64,000 bases of DNA from Sepiola atlantica (lineage: Eukaryota; Mollusca; Cephalopoda; Sepiida; Sepiolidae), in the NCBI GenBank assembly GCA_963556195.1, contig OY744532.1:104506083-104570082 (forward strand). The letters are read 5' to 3'. The position numbers and the translations under genes were made by a program. Shown piece after piece: positions 1 to 10,800 of this stretch. The notes beneath the pieces are model-generated. The model saw only the letters and a program-made list of their open reading frames with translations. It did no database searches and had not been told where the DNA came from. The stretch's first letter is position 1. Each line of letters opens with the position of its first letter.

Positions 1-299
1 TAAATTCTTTATCCAATAAAAATGTAACCTACTCCACGTAAATCCTTGTGTTCAAAAACCCCATTTTAGCACTTCAGATCACTCAATTATGACATCAAAA
101 TGCGGAGATATGGCAAATTATCGAAAATTGGCGGCCATCTTGGATTTATGCAAATTAGACATATTTCTCAACGTTGATTTCTTAGGACTTTTAGTATGAT
201 GTTTTAGACACCTCATGGGAATGCCTGGTAGTGAAAAAAATTCTGTTGCAATTTGTTCCAAGTTGGGCCCTAAAATGTGCTATATTGCCTGGACTACTA
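1..299. other. A/T-rich DNA, no feature seen
   Basis: I see no gene, repeat array or RNA signature here. Confidence 0.5.
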
Positions 300-540
300 A
301 CTTGGGTTTACTTTCGGCAGAATTGTAACTCTCGTTTCTCTTATTTTGTCCTTTAATCCGCACATTCCATGAACGATGTTTCTAACAAATGGGGGAATAA
401 TTGTTGTTTTCTGGGTCGTAATCTATCCATATAACACTTATCGTTGGCTAGTTTTTTTACATTGAAGTACTATTTTTAGCCCCTTGCATCAAGTGGTTTC
501 ATGCATTGTCTGGAGTGATTTCCATAAAAAAATAATACCC
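300..540. repeat. Dispersed repeat, copy A
   Basis: This segment aligns by eye, in the same orientation, with 41803-42030. Shared blocks include CTTTCGGCAG, TTGTCCTTTA, CGATGTTTCT, ATCTATCCAT, AACACTTATCG and ATCAAGTGG, with scattered substitutions and small indels. No coding potential is evident and no terminal structure was found, so the class of element is unknown. Confidence 0.55.
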
Positions 541-1069
541 CCTCTCTTCGACTCTATAATAAAGACACGCGAAAAATAATTGGTAAAACACGTGCACTGT
601 AAACACATCCACTAGCTGTAATGGTGGGTAATGTGGGTTATATTTTGTTTAATTTATTTTCATGCAATCGAGCAAAGAGAAGGGGAAAACCCTTTCAGAA
701 AATTCAGACAGTGCCGGTCTTTGTTTAATTTTGACATTAGATTTTAGACATCAATTAATCAACATTCCTCAGACTTAAATTTCTTTGGAGTATTTTAAAT
801 AGTTTTTAGGAGGCATAATCTTTCAGAGTTGTATTAAGAAAGATTCACTGAATGTTAATGTCTTCTGTAGAACATTTGAGGATTACACTTTAGACATTTT
901 CTCGAATAAAAATCATGTTTTTTTAGTATGTAGGTTATCCCAGCATGGCATTTGTTAAACCGCGTCTACCCATGTAAAATTCACAACCTAAAGAGTTCAG
1001 ACATTCCAAGTGCAAACAATTGGTTTCATTTAAGTTGTGTTTATTTTTTTAATTATTTCACCAAAAACA
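541..1069. other. A/T-rich DNA, no feature seen
   Basis: No ORF or repeat recognised between the dispersed repeat and the LINE fragment. Confidence 0.4.
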
Positions 1070-1612
1070 AGGGAGCAGTATAGCGAGATGTCTGTTTACA
1101 TTAACTTTAAACCTCTGCATGTCGGTACTGTCGGGAAAACAGGGAGCAAAGAGGGAGTTCCAGAGGCCAGCAGCATGAGGAAAGAAGCTATTAGAGTAGA
1201 AGGCTCTCCGGCAACTGGGGATCTCCACAGTAAATGGATAGGATTTAGCTGATTGTCGAGTTGGTCTAGTGAATTTACGTCGAGGGGGCACCAGAGTAGC
1301 CAGTTCATCGGAGCACAATCCATTGAAGTATTTGTAAAACAAGCACAAGGATGCTACATTGCGACGATGGGTCTGGGGCTGAAGGTTGGTTGACAGTGAG
1401 GGACCTATTGTATTGGCGACTCTTTTTTGACCTTGTCAAGGAGCGAGAGACTAGTAGATGATGCACCAACCCAGATGTCTCAATAATACTCCATGCATCG
1501 GCGGATGGTGGCTTTGTAGAGATACATGTAATGTCAGGTGTGAGGAGTTTACTAGCACGGTAGAGGGAGCTCACCTTCTTTGCTGCAGCCGTGGCAGCTG
1601 CAGCATAATTTA
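1070..1612 (-). mobile_element. LINE 3' fragment (same family as 6841-10575)
   Basis: Read on the minus strand this is the C-terminal end of the LINE reverse transcriptase ORF. It is closely similar to about 6975-7490 but carries frameshifts and stops, so only short pieces stay open. Recognisable pieces are CLFYKYFNGLCSDE, PPRRKFTRPTRQS and FFPHAAGLWNSLFAP. It starts (5' truncation) near 1612 and loses the element's 3' UTR near 1070, where adjacent sequence no longer matches. It is a dead 5'-truncated copy. Confidence 0.85.
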
Positions 1613-1837
1613 CCGTAGTTGCGAACTTACAATTACATTTTCATTGACCAAATAACTGTAATATTTCAATGTAATTTTGTGAAACATACATTTATGATTT
1701 TCTTTGAAAATATGACACCGGATGTCAGAGTTAGATGTATCGGTGGACACTACATCACATCCACAATTTCTTTGTTAGAAATAAACGCCCACGTGAAATT
1801 CTATGTAATCGTCGCAGTATTTTCATTTTTAAAATAA

Positions 1838-1870
1838 GTGACTTATTTATTTATTTATTTATTTACTTAC

Positions 1871-1901
<31 letters not shown>

Positions 1902-1950
1902 CTTATTTATCTATTTATTTATTTACTTATTTATTTATTTATTTATTTAC

Positions 1951-1985
<35 letters not shown>

Positions 1986-2175
1986 CTTATTTATTTATTT
2001 ACTTATTTATTTACTTATTTACTTATTTATTTACTTATTTATTTATTTATTTACTTATTTATTTATTTATTTATTTACTTATTTATTTATTTATTTATTT
2101 ACTTATTTATTTATTTATTTACTTATTCATTTATTTATTTATTTACATATTTACTTATTTATTTATTTATTTTAA
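1838..2175. repeat. (TTTA)n tetranucleotide array with TTAC variants
   Basis: About 340 bp of TTTA repeats punctuated by TTAC, TTAT and a few CTAT or CATT units. Because 4 and 3 are coprime, all forward frames read as LFIYLFIYL-like low-complexity peptides. These are not genes. Confidence 0.95.
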
Positions 2176-2715
2176 AAAAATTTGTTTAATTATCCTCGTT
2201 TTATTGTTTATGAAAAAATTGAACCATGTTGTCAACTAATGACGAACAAATCTGTTTTAAAATGTGTGTTAAAAATAATCAAATCTTCAGTTGCCTCACT
2301 ATTTTCAATCAATTACGAATAAAATATGTAAGAAAATAGAAAATATTCAGAAAATACTTAAGAGAAATAGAAAGATCAGTAACTGTACTTTTTTCTTTGC
2401 GAAAATATATGCGCCATAACACAGGTTTTAAACGTGATCTGAACATTTATAAAATAAAAAAGCTGTATCTAAATATTCATAAATTTTTAAAGAATCTGAA
2501 TCTGTAATTGTATCGGAATCGGGAATTAAGAACGTAATTGGTGATTGTATCGAAATCAGAAACATATTAAAATCTTCCTATCACTGGTACAAAATAACAC
2601 TTGAATTCAAATCATTCCATTTTCGTGACCAAAACTCTCTTGTCCGTAATAGCTATTAGGAATTATAATTATTAGTATGATTATTATAATTAGCATTATA
2701 CATATATGATTTTTA
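2176..2715. other. A/T-rich DNA, no feature seen
   Basis: No gene or repeat array recognised. Confidence 0.4.
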
Positions 2716-2718
2716 TTA

Positions 2719-3108
2719 TTCGGACTACTGCTCTCATCTTGGAATTTTGACCCAAGACACCTGTTCCATTTTAAATCCTCAGTGGGGCGATACTACAAAT
2801 ACAATTAATAATTAGTTAATACCTTAACCAGATGCATCTTCTCGAACCTGGGAACCTTTTATGGCAAAATCGTGAATCCGTACGGAATCTCGAACTGAAC
2901 CTTTTTGTAATCGAGGTGGTATCTTGTTTTGTCCCGTCAGCCATAAGTAATCCTTAATTGTATTCTTAGTATCGCCCTACTGATGAGTAAACCTTCAATC
3001 TCTAGTACGGCATGAGGATTCGTGAGTTCGACACGATACACATGAGGAATGGTTTAAGTTACCGAAACATTGTGAGAATATGATCCAAGATGAGAACAGT
3101 AGTTCGAA
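2719..3108. mobile_element. Palindromic MITE-like element, copy 1
   Basis: The left arm at 2721-2742 (CGGACTACTGCTCTCATCTT) is the imperfect inverse of the right arm at 3085-3106 (CCAAGATGAGAACAGTAGTT). A second, inner pair of inverted segments lies near 2783-2815 (GGCGATACTACAAATACAAT) and 2950-2980, so the whole element folds back on itself. There is no ORF. A related copy lies at 28840-29248. It could be a non-autonomous DNA transposon or two SINE-like copies joined head to head. A host-site duplication was not established. Confidence 0.6.
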
Positions 3109-3159
3109 TATTCAAAGATTATCAATCCTTATCTAAAAAAATTCTGAAACATATGATTA

Positions 3160-6100
3160 TTATCTAACTCAGTATATGCATCTTGTTAACGTGTAACTAA
3201 AGTCTAAACAGTCTTCCGAAGGAGCTAAACTTAAATTCGACCCTTCACACGGCTGTTTGCCTAGTTTTTCAAAACGTTTTTGTTTTAAGTTTGCGTTTGT
3301 TTTAATACGTTATTTGCGCACAAGAATCCAACGAAAATAACTCGGAAATGGCACGTCTAAAAGGATGCTGAGTGACTCTTGTGTCCAAGCCAGTCTCTTG
3401 GCACTAATCCCATCAAAAATGTCTGTGCTATTTTCAATCTTCAAAATAAAAGAGTGGCGATAGCAAGTTCCTTTATCTGGCTTTTTTACAGTTCCTATCA
3501 GGTATTATTTGATAAAACACAAAATCGGAATATCTGATTGCAACACAGTTCGTTGAAAGAAAGTGACGAAACCGCTTTCTGTGCTCATCACTCTCTCTTT
3601 TACCCTCACGCACCCACACCCACTCCCACACACATACACACACATATGTATATATATATACTAGTTTTAATTCGCCCGTAGAGCAGTGTTCTTACAGTAC
3701 CTTTATATATCAATGTCCATCTTTACCTAGCTTATAGATCTTTATACCTAGTATGAATGTATAATTTCGTAGAAAAAATACAGTCCTTAGTATTTGCGTG
3801 ACAGAGTCAGTAACTAAGATGAAATATTTACGTATTATTTTTATGGGTAGAAATATTATTGATAGTTTTAAAGTTAAAACAATAAGTTTCGTACTAATGG
3901 CAAATACACTTGATGTCTACTTTTTGTCAATTAATAAACAAAAAATAAGTTGCTTATTTTTTTAAAAAATCTAATTAAAATGATGTATCATGTTATGTTA
4001 ATTTTTTACATGATTAAAACACTTAAAAAGTCTTTAAAACTTACGTGGAATTTGAACCCGGCTATTTACATTACTACTTTAAAAAAGTGTACTCTGTCTA
4101 GTTTAGGGTCATCACATTTGCGTACGAACAGACGAACTTCAAATTAAGCATAACTTTGAATAGTATATATATATATATATATATATGTCATGCATAGACA
4201 TGTGTTTCGTCATATAACGGTTTATCAATGTTGCTAGACATCGTGAGCGTTTCAAATTGATATTCAAATCTCGACTACTTGTAGAGTGGCGAATCTTACA
4301 CATAATAGTAGATATATTTACGTTTTTTCTACATTACCGATCACCGACAGAACTCCCTTCTAATTACGAAGAGTAATGCGTTAATCTAAGTGGAAACCGT
4401 TACTCCCCCTATTCGAGAGCTAAACTCACGTGTGGTGAGTAAATGTGTTAACCTACATACATTTGTTTTCTTATTTCTTCTCATTATTTTTTTCTTTAAT
4501 GTTATTATGATTATTGTCACTGCTGCTGCTGTTGTTTTTGTTGGTGCTGAAACATATTGGTCTATCAATCCTTTGCGGAAGAGCCCAAATAAAAGTCTGT
4601 AACGTTCCTCAAATGGTTACGCGTGACGTAGATTTTTATATTTATGTGTCATGAAACCAATATTTTTCTTGAAAAAGCATTGCTCAACAATCCTGAAAAG
4701 TAACACTTGTCTTTCAGTCTATGAATTCTTCTAGCATTACATAAATTATCTCCTCCCGCAGGTAAGTTTACAAATGAAGAATCTAAACACATCAAGGAAT
4801 TTAAATTGCTTACTTTTAGTTGGGACCTTAAAGGACCCGACAGAAATAAGACAGCAAAGATGTAGTTTACAAGAGTATGCATTTACAGTTAGTTCATAAG
4901 AGCATGCTTCTGGGTTGTATTCTATGCCGTTATGGTTACGCAAAATGTTGCCGTAAACGCTTTAACATCCTTTAGCTACGTGCTTGTGCGCTAGATTCAT
5001 GAATATTCACAAGTAAACAAGAATGACTACTATTACGCTATCACACTTTTCAAAGAAGAATGTTCACAGGCACTGTAGCCATTTTATTTAATTAAGTCTT
5101 GAAATAAAAATACAACTTCGAAAATATAACTTATTTGCAAATATTAACTTACTTATTAAATTGCATCGACTAAATTGTATTTCGGTTTATTTATAAAATA
5201 TGTGAGTTACAAAAAATAATACTCATTTTACCCTTACTATCTTGTCTTTTGCTATTTCCAAATTCAAATTCGTGGTATTAAAATACTATTTAGAAAGAAA
5301 ATATGTTTTTGCATAAATTAATGTATTGATAACATAAAATTTAATATAAAGCATTTCCTTACATGAAATTCCCATATTATACATTTCGGTCCCTTATAAA
5401 ATTTAGACATTTTAATAATATACTACGTTAAATAAAAAATATTTATACAGAATATTTCATTTATCAAAGATAATTAACTTATTATCCGTATCTTAGAAAG
5501 TGTGTAAGCGATTTGAATGAGTTATCTTTGAAAGAAACATCTTATTTAGGCTAAAAGAATTATTTACCAAATTAAATTCAGTTCTTAATTAATATCCACT
5601 AGGATGCATTTTTGTTTCTTAGAAAACAAGTCAACCATTTTAATGAAATATTTTGTAACATTTTTTAGCCTCATATTTATTTGCTATTCCTTATGTAATA
5701 TGTTAACAATATTGAGTTTACTAGGTTAGGGAAATTAGTTTAACATTATTCAATAAGTATCTTGATATTTTATTAATAGCTCAAATTTTCTGTGCAATTT
5801 GTTTGTTTTTTAATTTTTCGATTGATCAGAGATGAATGGAGATTCTCAAGAGATGTAAACAATTTGTTTAAAATTTCACATTAAGAACATCTGAGTCTGA
5901 CACAAGATCATTCGATAATTTACATAATCAATGAAGCTGTTTAAATTTTGTGTTTTTGAGATGTGAAGTTATCAAAAAGTAAATAACAAAGCTAATCTCT
6001 TCTTGTGTAAAACGCTAGATGTTATCGATTGAGATTCACACTAAAGCCAGTAACGCCTCATCTGTCATCATAATTTTAGTTTTATTCGTGTCTGCTAAAA

Positions 6101-6184
6101 AAATAAAAGACTCATCCAGTGAAATCACCTTTGCAATATGCTTGCTTGCTGAAACGCACACACGAACATAAGCATAGGTGCACT
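3160..6184. other. A/T-rich DNA without recognised genes
   Basis: This holds a CA/TA tract near 3625-3660 and a short (TA)n at 4163-4186. ORFs here are short and unsupported. From about 5050 to 6000 the sequence is extremely A/T-rich with no open frame. Confidence 0.45.
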
Positions 6185-6204
6185 CGCACAGATCGTTAAT
6201 AAAG

Positions 6205-6248
6205 TCAGACACACACACACACATATAAATATATATATATACATATGA

Positions 6249-6326
<78 letters not shown>
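6205..6326. repeat. (CA)n/(TA)n compound microsatellite
   Basis: A short CA run passes into interrupted TA repeats with ATAC and ATTT interruptions. The minus-strand ORF through it reads YIYIYI and is an artefact. Confidence 0.9.
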
Positions 6327-6330
<4 letters not shown>

Positions 6331-6344
6331 GTATGCGTGTGTAT

Positions 6345-6840
6345 ACGAGAGATATCTCTCAAAGGACGGGTATAATTAATTCTTCGAACAGAACAGTGTT
6401 TAACCATTTCTATGTCCCTTAACAAGATTAAAAATAAGATAAAATGATACTAAATCTTATGTCTGTAATCCTTATTTCAATTTTGATTTTAAAAATTCTA
6501 AAACAAGTCAGTCAAGTCTTGCGGGCTTGAGGATTCTCTCCAAGTAAAAAATTATATTTTAATTTCTTATTTTTTTAAATATTTCGTTATTGCGACCTGT
6601 TAATAATTTTTTTTTTGTCTTGCCTCTTCCTCTAAGAGTTTTTAAACCTTAAACTTAATTTGCAAATTGTTTTTTTTTCCTTTTAATTAAATACCATGCT
6701 TTAAATGTACTCAGTAACCCTGCTTTTCCTCTCTTTCTTCTTTCGCCCTCTCATTCTTTTCTTCATCTTAAACCTTTTTTATGCTCATATTTTATCTTGT
6801 GTTTATATCTATTTCTATATTTATGTGTTTCATTCCTGAC
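6345..6840. other. T-rich DNA, no feature seen
   Basis: Pyrimidine-rich sequence lying just beyond the LINE poly(A) end. No gene recognised. Confidence 0.4.
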
Positions 6841-9800
6841 TTTTTTTTTTTTTTTTTTTACATGGTTCACCCCAAACAAGGCAGGACGCCACTGTAAACG
6901 TAAGGGGCTACTGAGAAAAAAGGAAAAAGGGGGGGAAGGATTGGTGGTTCAGCTTAAATTGGGATCTGAGCAGCGAGGTGTCTGTTTACATTAGTTTTAA
7001 ATTTCTGCATGTCAGTACTGTCGGGGAAACAGGGGGCAGGGAGGGAGTTCCAGAGGCCAGCAGCACGAGGAAAGAAGCTATTTGAGTAGAATGCTCTCCG
7101 GCATCTGGGGACCTCCACAGTGAATGAGTGAGATTTAGTAGAATGTCGAGTTAGTCTAGTGAATTTACGTCGAGGGGGTACCAGAGCAGCACACTCATCG
7201 GAGCATAATCCATTGAAGTATTTGTAAAACAAACACAAGGATGCTACATTGCGGCGATGGGACAGGGGCTGGAGCTTAGCTGACAGTGAGGGACCTATTA
7301 GGTTGACTACTCTTTTTTGGACTTTGTCAAGGAGGGAGAGACTAGTAGATGATGCACCAGCCCAGATGTGGCAACAATACTCCATGCATGGGCGAATGGT
7401 GGCTTTGTAGAGATACAGGATAATGTCAGGTGTAAGGAGTCCACTAGCACGGTAGAGGGAGCCAACCTTCTTTGCGGCAGCCTTGGCAATGTCTTCAATG
7501 TATGTGTTCCAATTCATGTTACCTGTGAAGGTTAGGCCAAGGAGTTTGAATGATGAACTCTCAGGTAGGGTGTTATTTGCCATGGCAATCGGTGGTTGGA
7601 GAGGCTTCTTGTAGTTGTTGAAGGAAAGGAGCTTTGTCTTTGCGGCATTAAAAGTCACCAACCATTTATGGCCCCAATCCACTACAGCCTGGAGGTCATT
7701 TTCTAAGGATGCAGCCATTGCCTCAGATATGATCGCGTCCGTTTTGCCAACATGGCGAGAGTAAAGCGTGGTGTCGTCAGCAAATAAACCGATCTCAGAC
7801 ACTATGTCATCAGGGAGATCGTTTATATAGATCAGGAACAACAAAGGTCCAAGAATAGATCCCTGGGGCACACCAGCATTTATGTCATGTTGTTTAGATG
7901 AACGGCCATCGAGGACAACCTGGATTTTTCTTTTGTTTAGGAAGGATCTAATTATATTAAGTAGTTGCCCAGTAATACCGTATGAGCGTATTTTCAGGAG
8001 AAGCCCTTTATGCCATACCTTGTCAAAGGCCTTGGATATATCAAGCGCTACTGCCCTAGCTTCACCTGCCTTGTCGAGAGTATGATACATGCGTTCAGAG
8101 ATGACCGTTAGGATGTCTGCAGTAGATCGTGCTTGTCTAAACCCATACTGGCGGTCGGATAGAAGTTTAGCATTAACTAAGTGACGTACTATCGCTAGAT
8201 TGATTAAGGACTCAAAGATTTTGGCAAAGATCGGCAGTAGACTGATTGGGCGGTAGTTCTGAGGGTCGGTTCTATTCCCAGTATTCTTGTAGACTGGTAC
8301 CACAGAGGCAATTTTCCAGCTATCGGGGAAGCAAGATTCAGCTAGGCATTTGTTGTAGAGTTTGGAGAGAACAGGGGCCAGTTCAGCAGAGCATTTCTTT
8401 ATTGCTATTACAGGTATAAGATCAGGCCCACAAGCTTTAGAGGTGTCAAGGCTTTTTATAATGTCTCTGACCTGGGATGGGGTGATGACCAGGTTATCAA
8501 GTGTGGCTTCAGTCCGCAATGGTAATTCAGGGAGAGGGTGGTTACCCGAGTCTAAAGTAGAGTTAGAAGCGAAACGCTGTGCGAGTAGTTCAGCCTTATC
8601 AGTGGCGGTGCAAACGACATCATTGTGGTTTAAAAGTGGGGGAATCGTAGATTGACCATTATTCACTACACTATTGTAGATTTTCCAGAAATCGCGAGTA
8701 CCTAGTTTCTGTGACTGGATGCGTTTTTTTGTTAACTCATTATACCTTCTCTTCGCTTCGCCTATCACAGCCTTGCAATTGTTTCTTGACTCTATAAATT
8801 TATGCCTATTAGTAGCTGACTTATTGCGGCCGAATTTACGGAATGCTTGTTGCCTCTCAGAAATGGCAGCTGCACATTCCGAAGTGAACCATTGAGGAGA
8901 GTGGGGCTTGCTAAAGAATTTTCGCATGGGGACATAGGCTTCAATGCCTGCTTTGACCCATTCAGTTAATTCGTTTGCACACTGGTTGGCAGGGAGTAAG
9001 AAGGTTTCCCGCCATGGGGCGTCACTGATGTGGTCTCTGATTGACTCAAAATCAGCTTGCTCGTAGTATCTTGTTGTTTTGAGCAACGGTTCATCAGCTT
9101 TTGGACGACTTTTTAGTGTGATATGTATCATTAGCACAATGTGATCAGCATTCCCGAGTGGGCTATGAGCTTTCGTCACACAAGCCTCGGGTATTGAGGT
9201 CAAGAAGAGGTCTAGAAGTGAGGCTTAATGCTCCACACGATCGGGGATGCGGGTCGGAAAATCAACAGTCTGAGAGAGGGAGTGAGCTAAGGAGAAATTA
9301 TACGTAGAGTTGCCGGCTGCATCAGTAAGGCTGGAGAATCCCAACCAGTCGCGGTGGTGGGCATTAAAATCCCCAAATACATGTATCTGGGCATTCGAGT
9401 CTATTAAGAGTGCTCTATCTATGCTTTCAGAGACAGAGTTTAGCAGAGTACAGTCCTGGGACGACGGGGAGCGATATAGGAAATATAAGTAACTAACGTT
9501 GTGATGAAAAGTCAATCTAAAGCACATGTAGTCGTAGTCATCTGATTCTAACCTATGTTCTCTAGTCAGCGGGAGGGTGTTCCGAACATAAACTCCTAGC
9601 CCGTGCATGTGTTTGTCAGAGTCTTTACGGTAGAGTGGGAGGTAGTCAGTCATGTCAAAGTGGTGAGAAGAGATTGAGGATTGGAGGTTAGTTTCACTAA
9701 GAGCTAGGATATCCGGGGAGTTTGTCAGGAGAAAGGTTTCTACGTCGTTGATGTTGGTTCTAAGTCCCCGGATATTTGAGAATGCGAGCCTCAAGGGCGG

Positions 9801-10575
9801 AGGCGAAAGTGTTGTTTGGGTGTCTGGTTTAGGTTTGATTTTATTTCTTTGTAATGGCATGTTTGGTTTGATTATAGAGTGGATTGGCCAAGGTGGGTAC
9901 TTACTTGGTGCCAATAAGCTCACACAACCAGTCCATTAGTCACGACCTGGTCCATGGGGGTTGTGGCCTCGGGAAAGCCCACCGTAGATAATTGCAGGGT
10001 CCCTTTCCATGCGCGACATGGCACATACAACTACCCACGGTATTATGCAACTGATGATGGAGCAGCCGTTCTTGGCGCTACCCAAGAGTTTGGGCTCCTG
10101 CCCTGTCAGTCGGAAACAGCAGCCAGACAAGCTGTCTAACCTGTACCCTCAACCTGTCGGAACAAGAGAGACCCAGACTGGTCATGTAAGACTTACTAAC
10201 GAAAAAACTTTCCCCGAGTTGCCCAAATAGAGAGAAAGAGAACGGCGTTCATTGTCCTAGTAAGGAAACAAGGCTAGGCACTGAGTGTTTAGAGGCGTCC
10301 CAGCGCTGTTACCTCTGCGCCTGACTAATAAACAAAGAAGGAGTGCAAGGGCCGGCGATAGGTAGAACCTATCTACTCCTTAAGCAATTGTAGGTTTGCA
10401 AACCGGATACTTTGTTCGAGATTCCAACTCTAGGAAGGTTGTCGATCAGGACTAAGGAAGCCATCCTCCCCCAACAGTTTTCTGCCACGGCGTGAGTAAC
10501 TGGAAGAAGGTTTTTTTGTCAGAGATTTCCTTCTCTTAGATGGATAGCCTTACGAGGTCTTACGGGTCCAACACT
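6841..10575 (-). mobile_element. Nearly full-length AP-endonuclease LINE
   Basis: On the minus strand the order is a 5' leader (about 10575-9861), one long endonuclease plus reverse transcriptase ORF (9860-6954), a short 3' UTR and a poly(A) tail, seen as the T run at 6841-6859. The 3' UTR ends with CCTTGTTTGGGGTGAAC before the tail; the same end occurs in the copies at 39.7 and 42.5 kb. The leader matches the inverted copy at 16.7-17.2 kb, which supports it as genuine element sequence. No separate ORF1 is visible in the leader. The endonuclease type and RT C-terminus place it in the Jockey/CR1/L2-like group; the exact clade is not resolved by eye. Confidence 0.88.
6954..9860 (-). pseudogene. 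LINE ORF2: AP endonuclease and reverse transcriptase, one nonsense codon
   Basis: This encodes the protein that nicks target DNA and copies the LINE RNA at the nick. The first in-frame ATG is at 9860; an in-frame stop lies a little further upstream, and a GTG at 9923 is the only alternative start in between. The product would be about 968 codons. The endonuclease shows SNIRG (residues 28-32), E56 in LSETN, GDFNAHH (163-169) and the ADH motif at 238-240. The RT shows SKAFDKVWHKG, PQGSILGPLLF and the catalytic FADD near residue 695. The C-terminus contains a LWNSLPAP block typical of this LINE group. A single TAA at 9225-9227 (codon 212) interrupts the frame between endonuclease motifs. The frame is unchanged either side, so this is one point mutation and not a frameshift. 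Confidence 0.9.
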
Positions 10576-10588
10576 CCGAGAGGGGTGG

Positions 10589-10589
<1 letters not shown>

Positions 10590-10626
<37 letters not shown>
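10590..10626. repeat. Poly(A) homopolymer
   Basis: An A run of over 30 bases lies beyond the LINE 5' leader and is followed by a short TA-rich tract to about 10680. It may be the tail of another, unrecognised insertion on the plus strand. Confidence 0.8.
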
Positions 10627-10628
<2 letters not shown>

Positions 10629-10800
10629 CCACATAATATACATTATATATATATTACATATATATATATATATATATATGTACACATGTAGATAGAATAA
10701 GTTCAATTGCATACTAAGAAGGGAACAGTAAGTTGAAGATAGGTTTCCCTCACTCCCCTCTCTTTCAACCCCGAACGAGGTTTCGGTTTCTTCACTGCTA

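Noticed and set aside
1735..2239. Long open frames reading LFIYLFIYL
   Set aside because: Direct translation of the (TTTA)n array in every frame.
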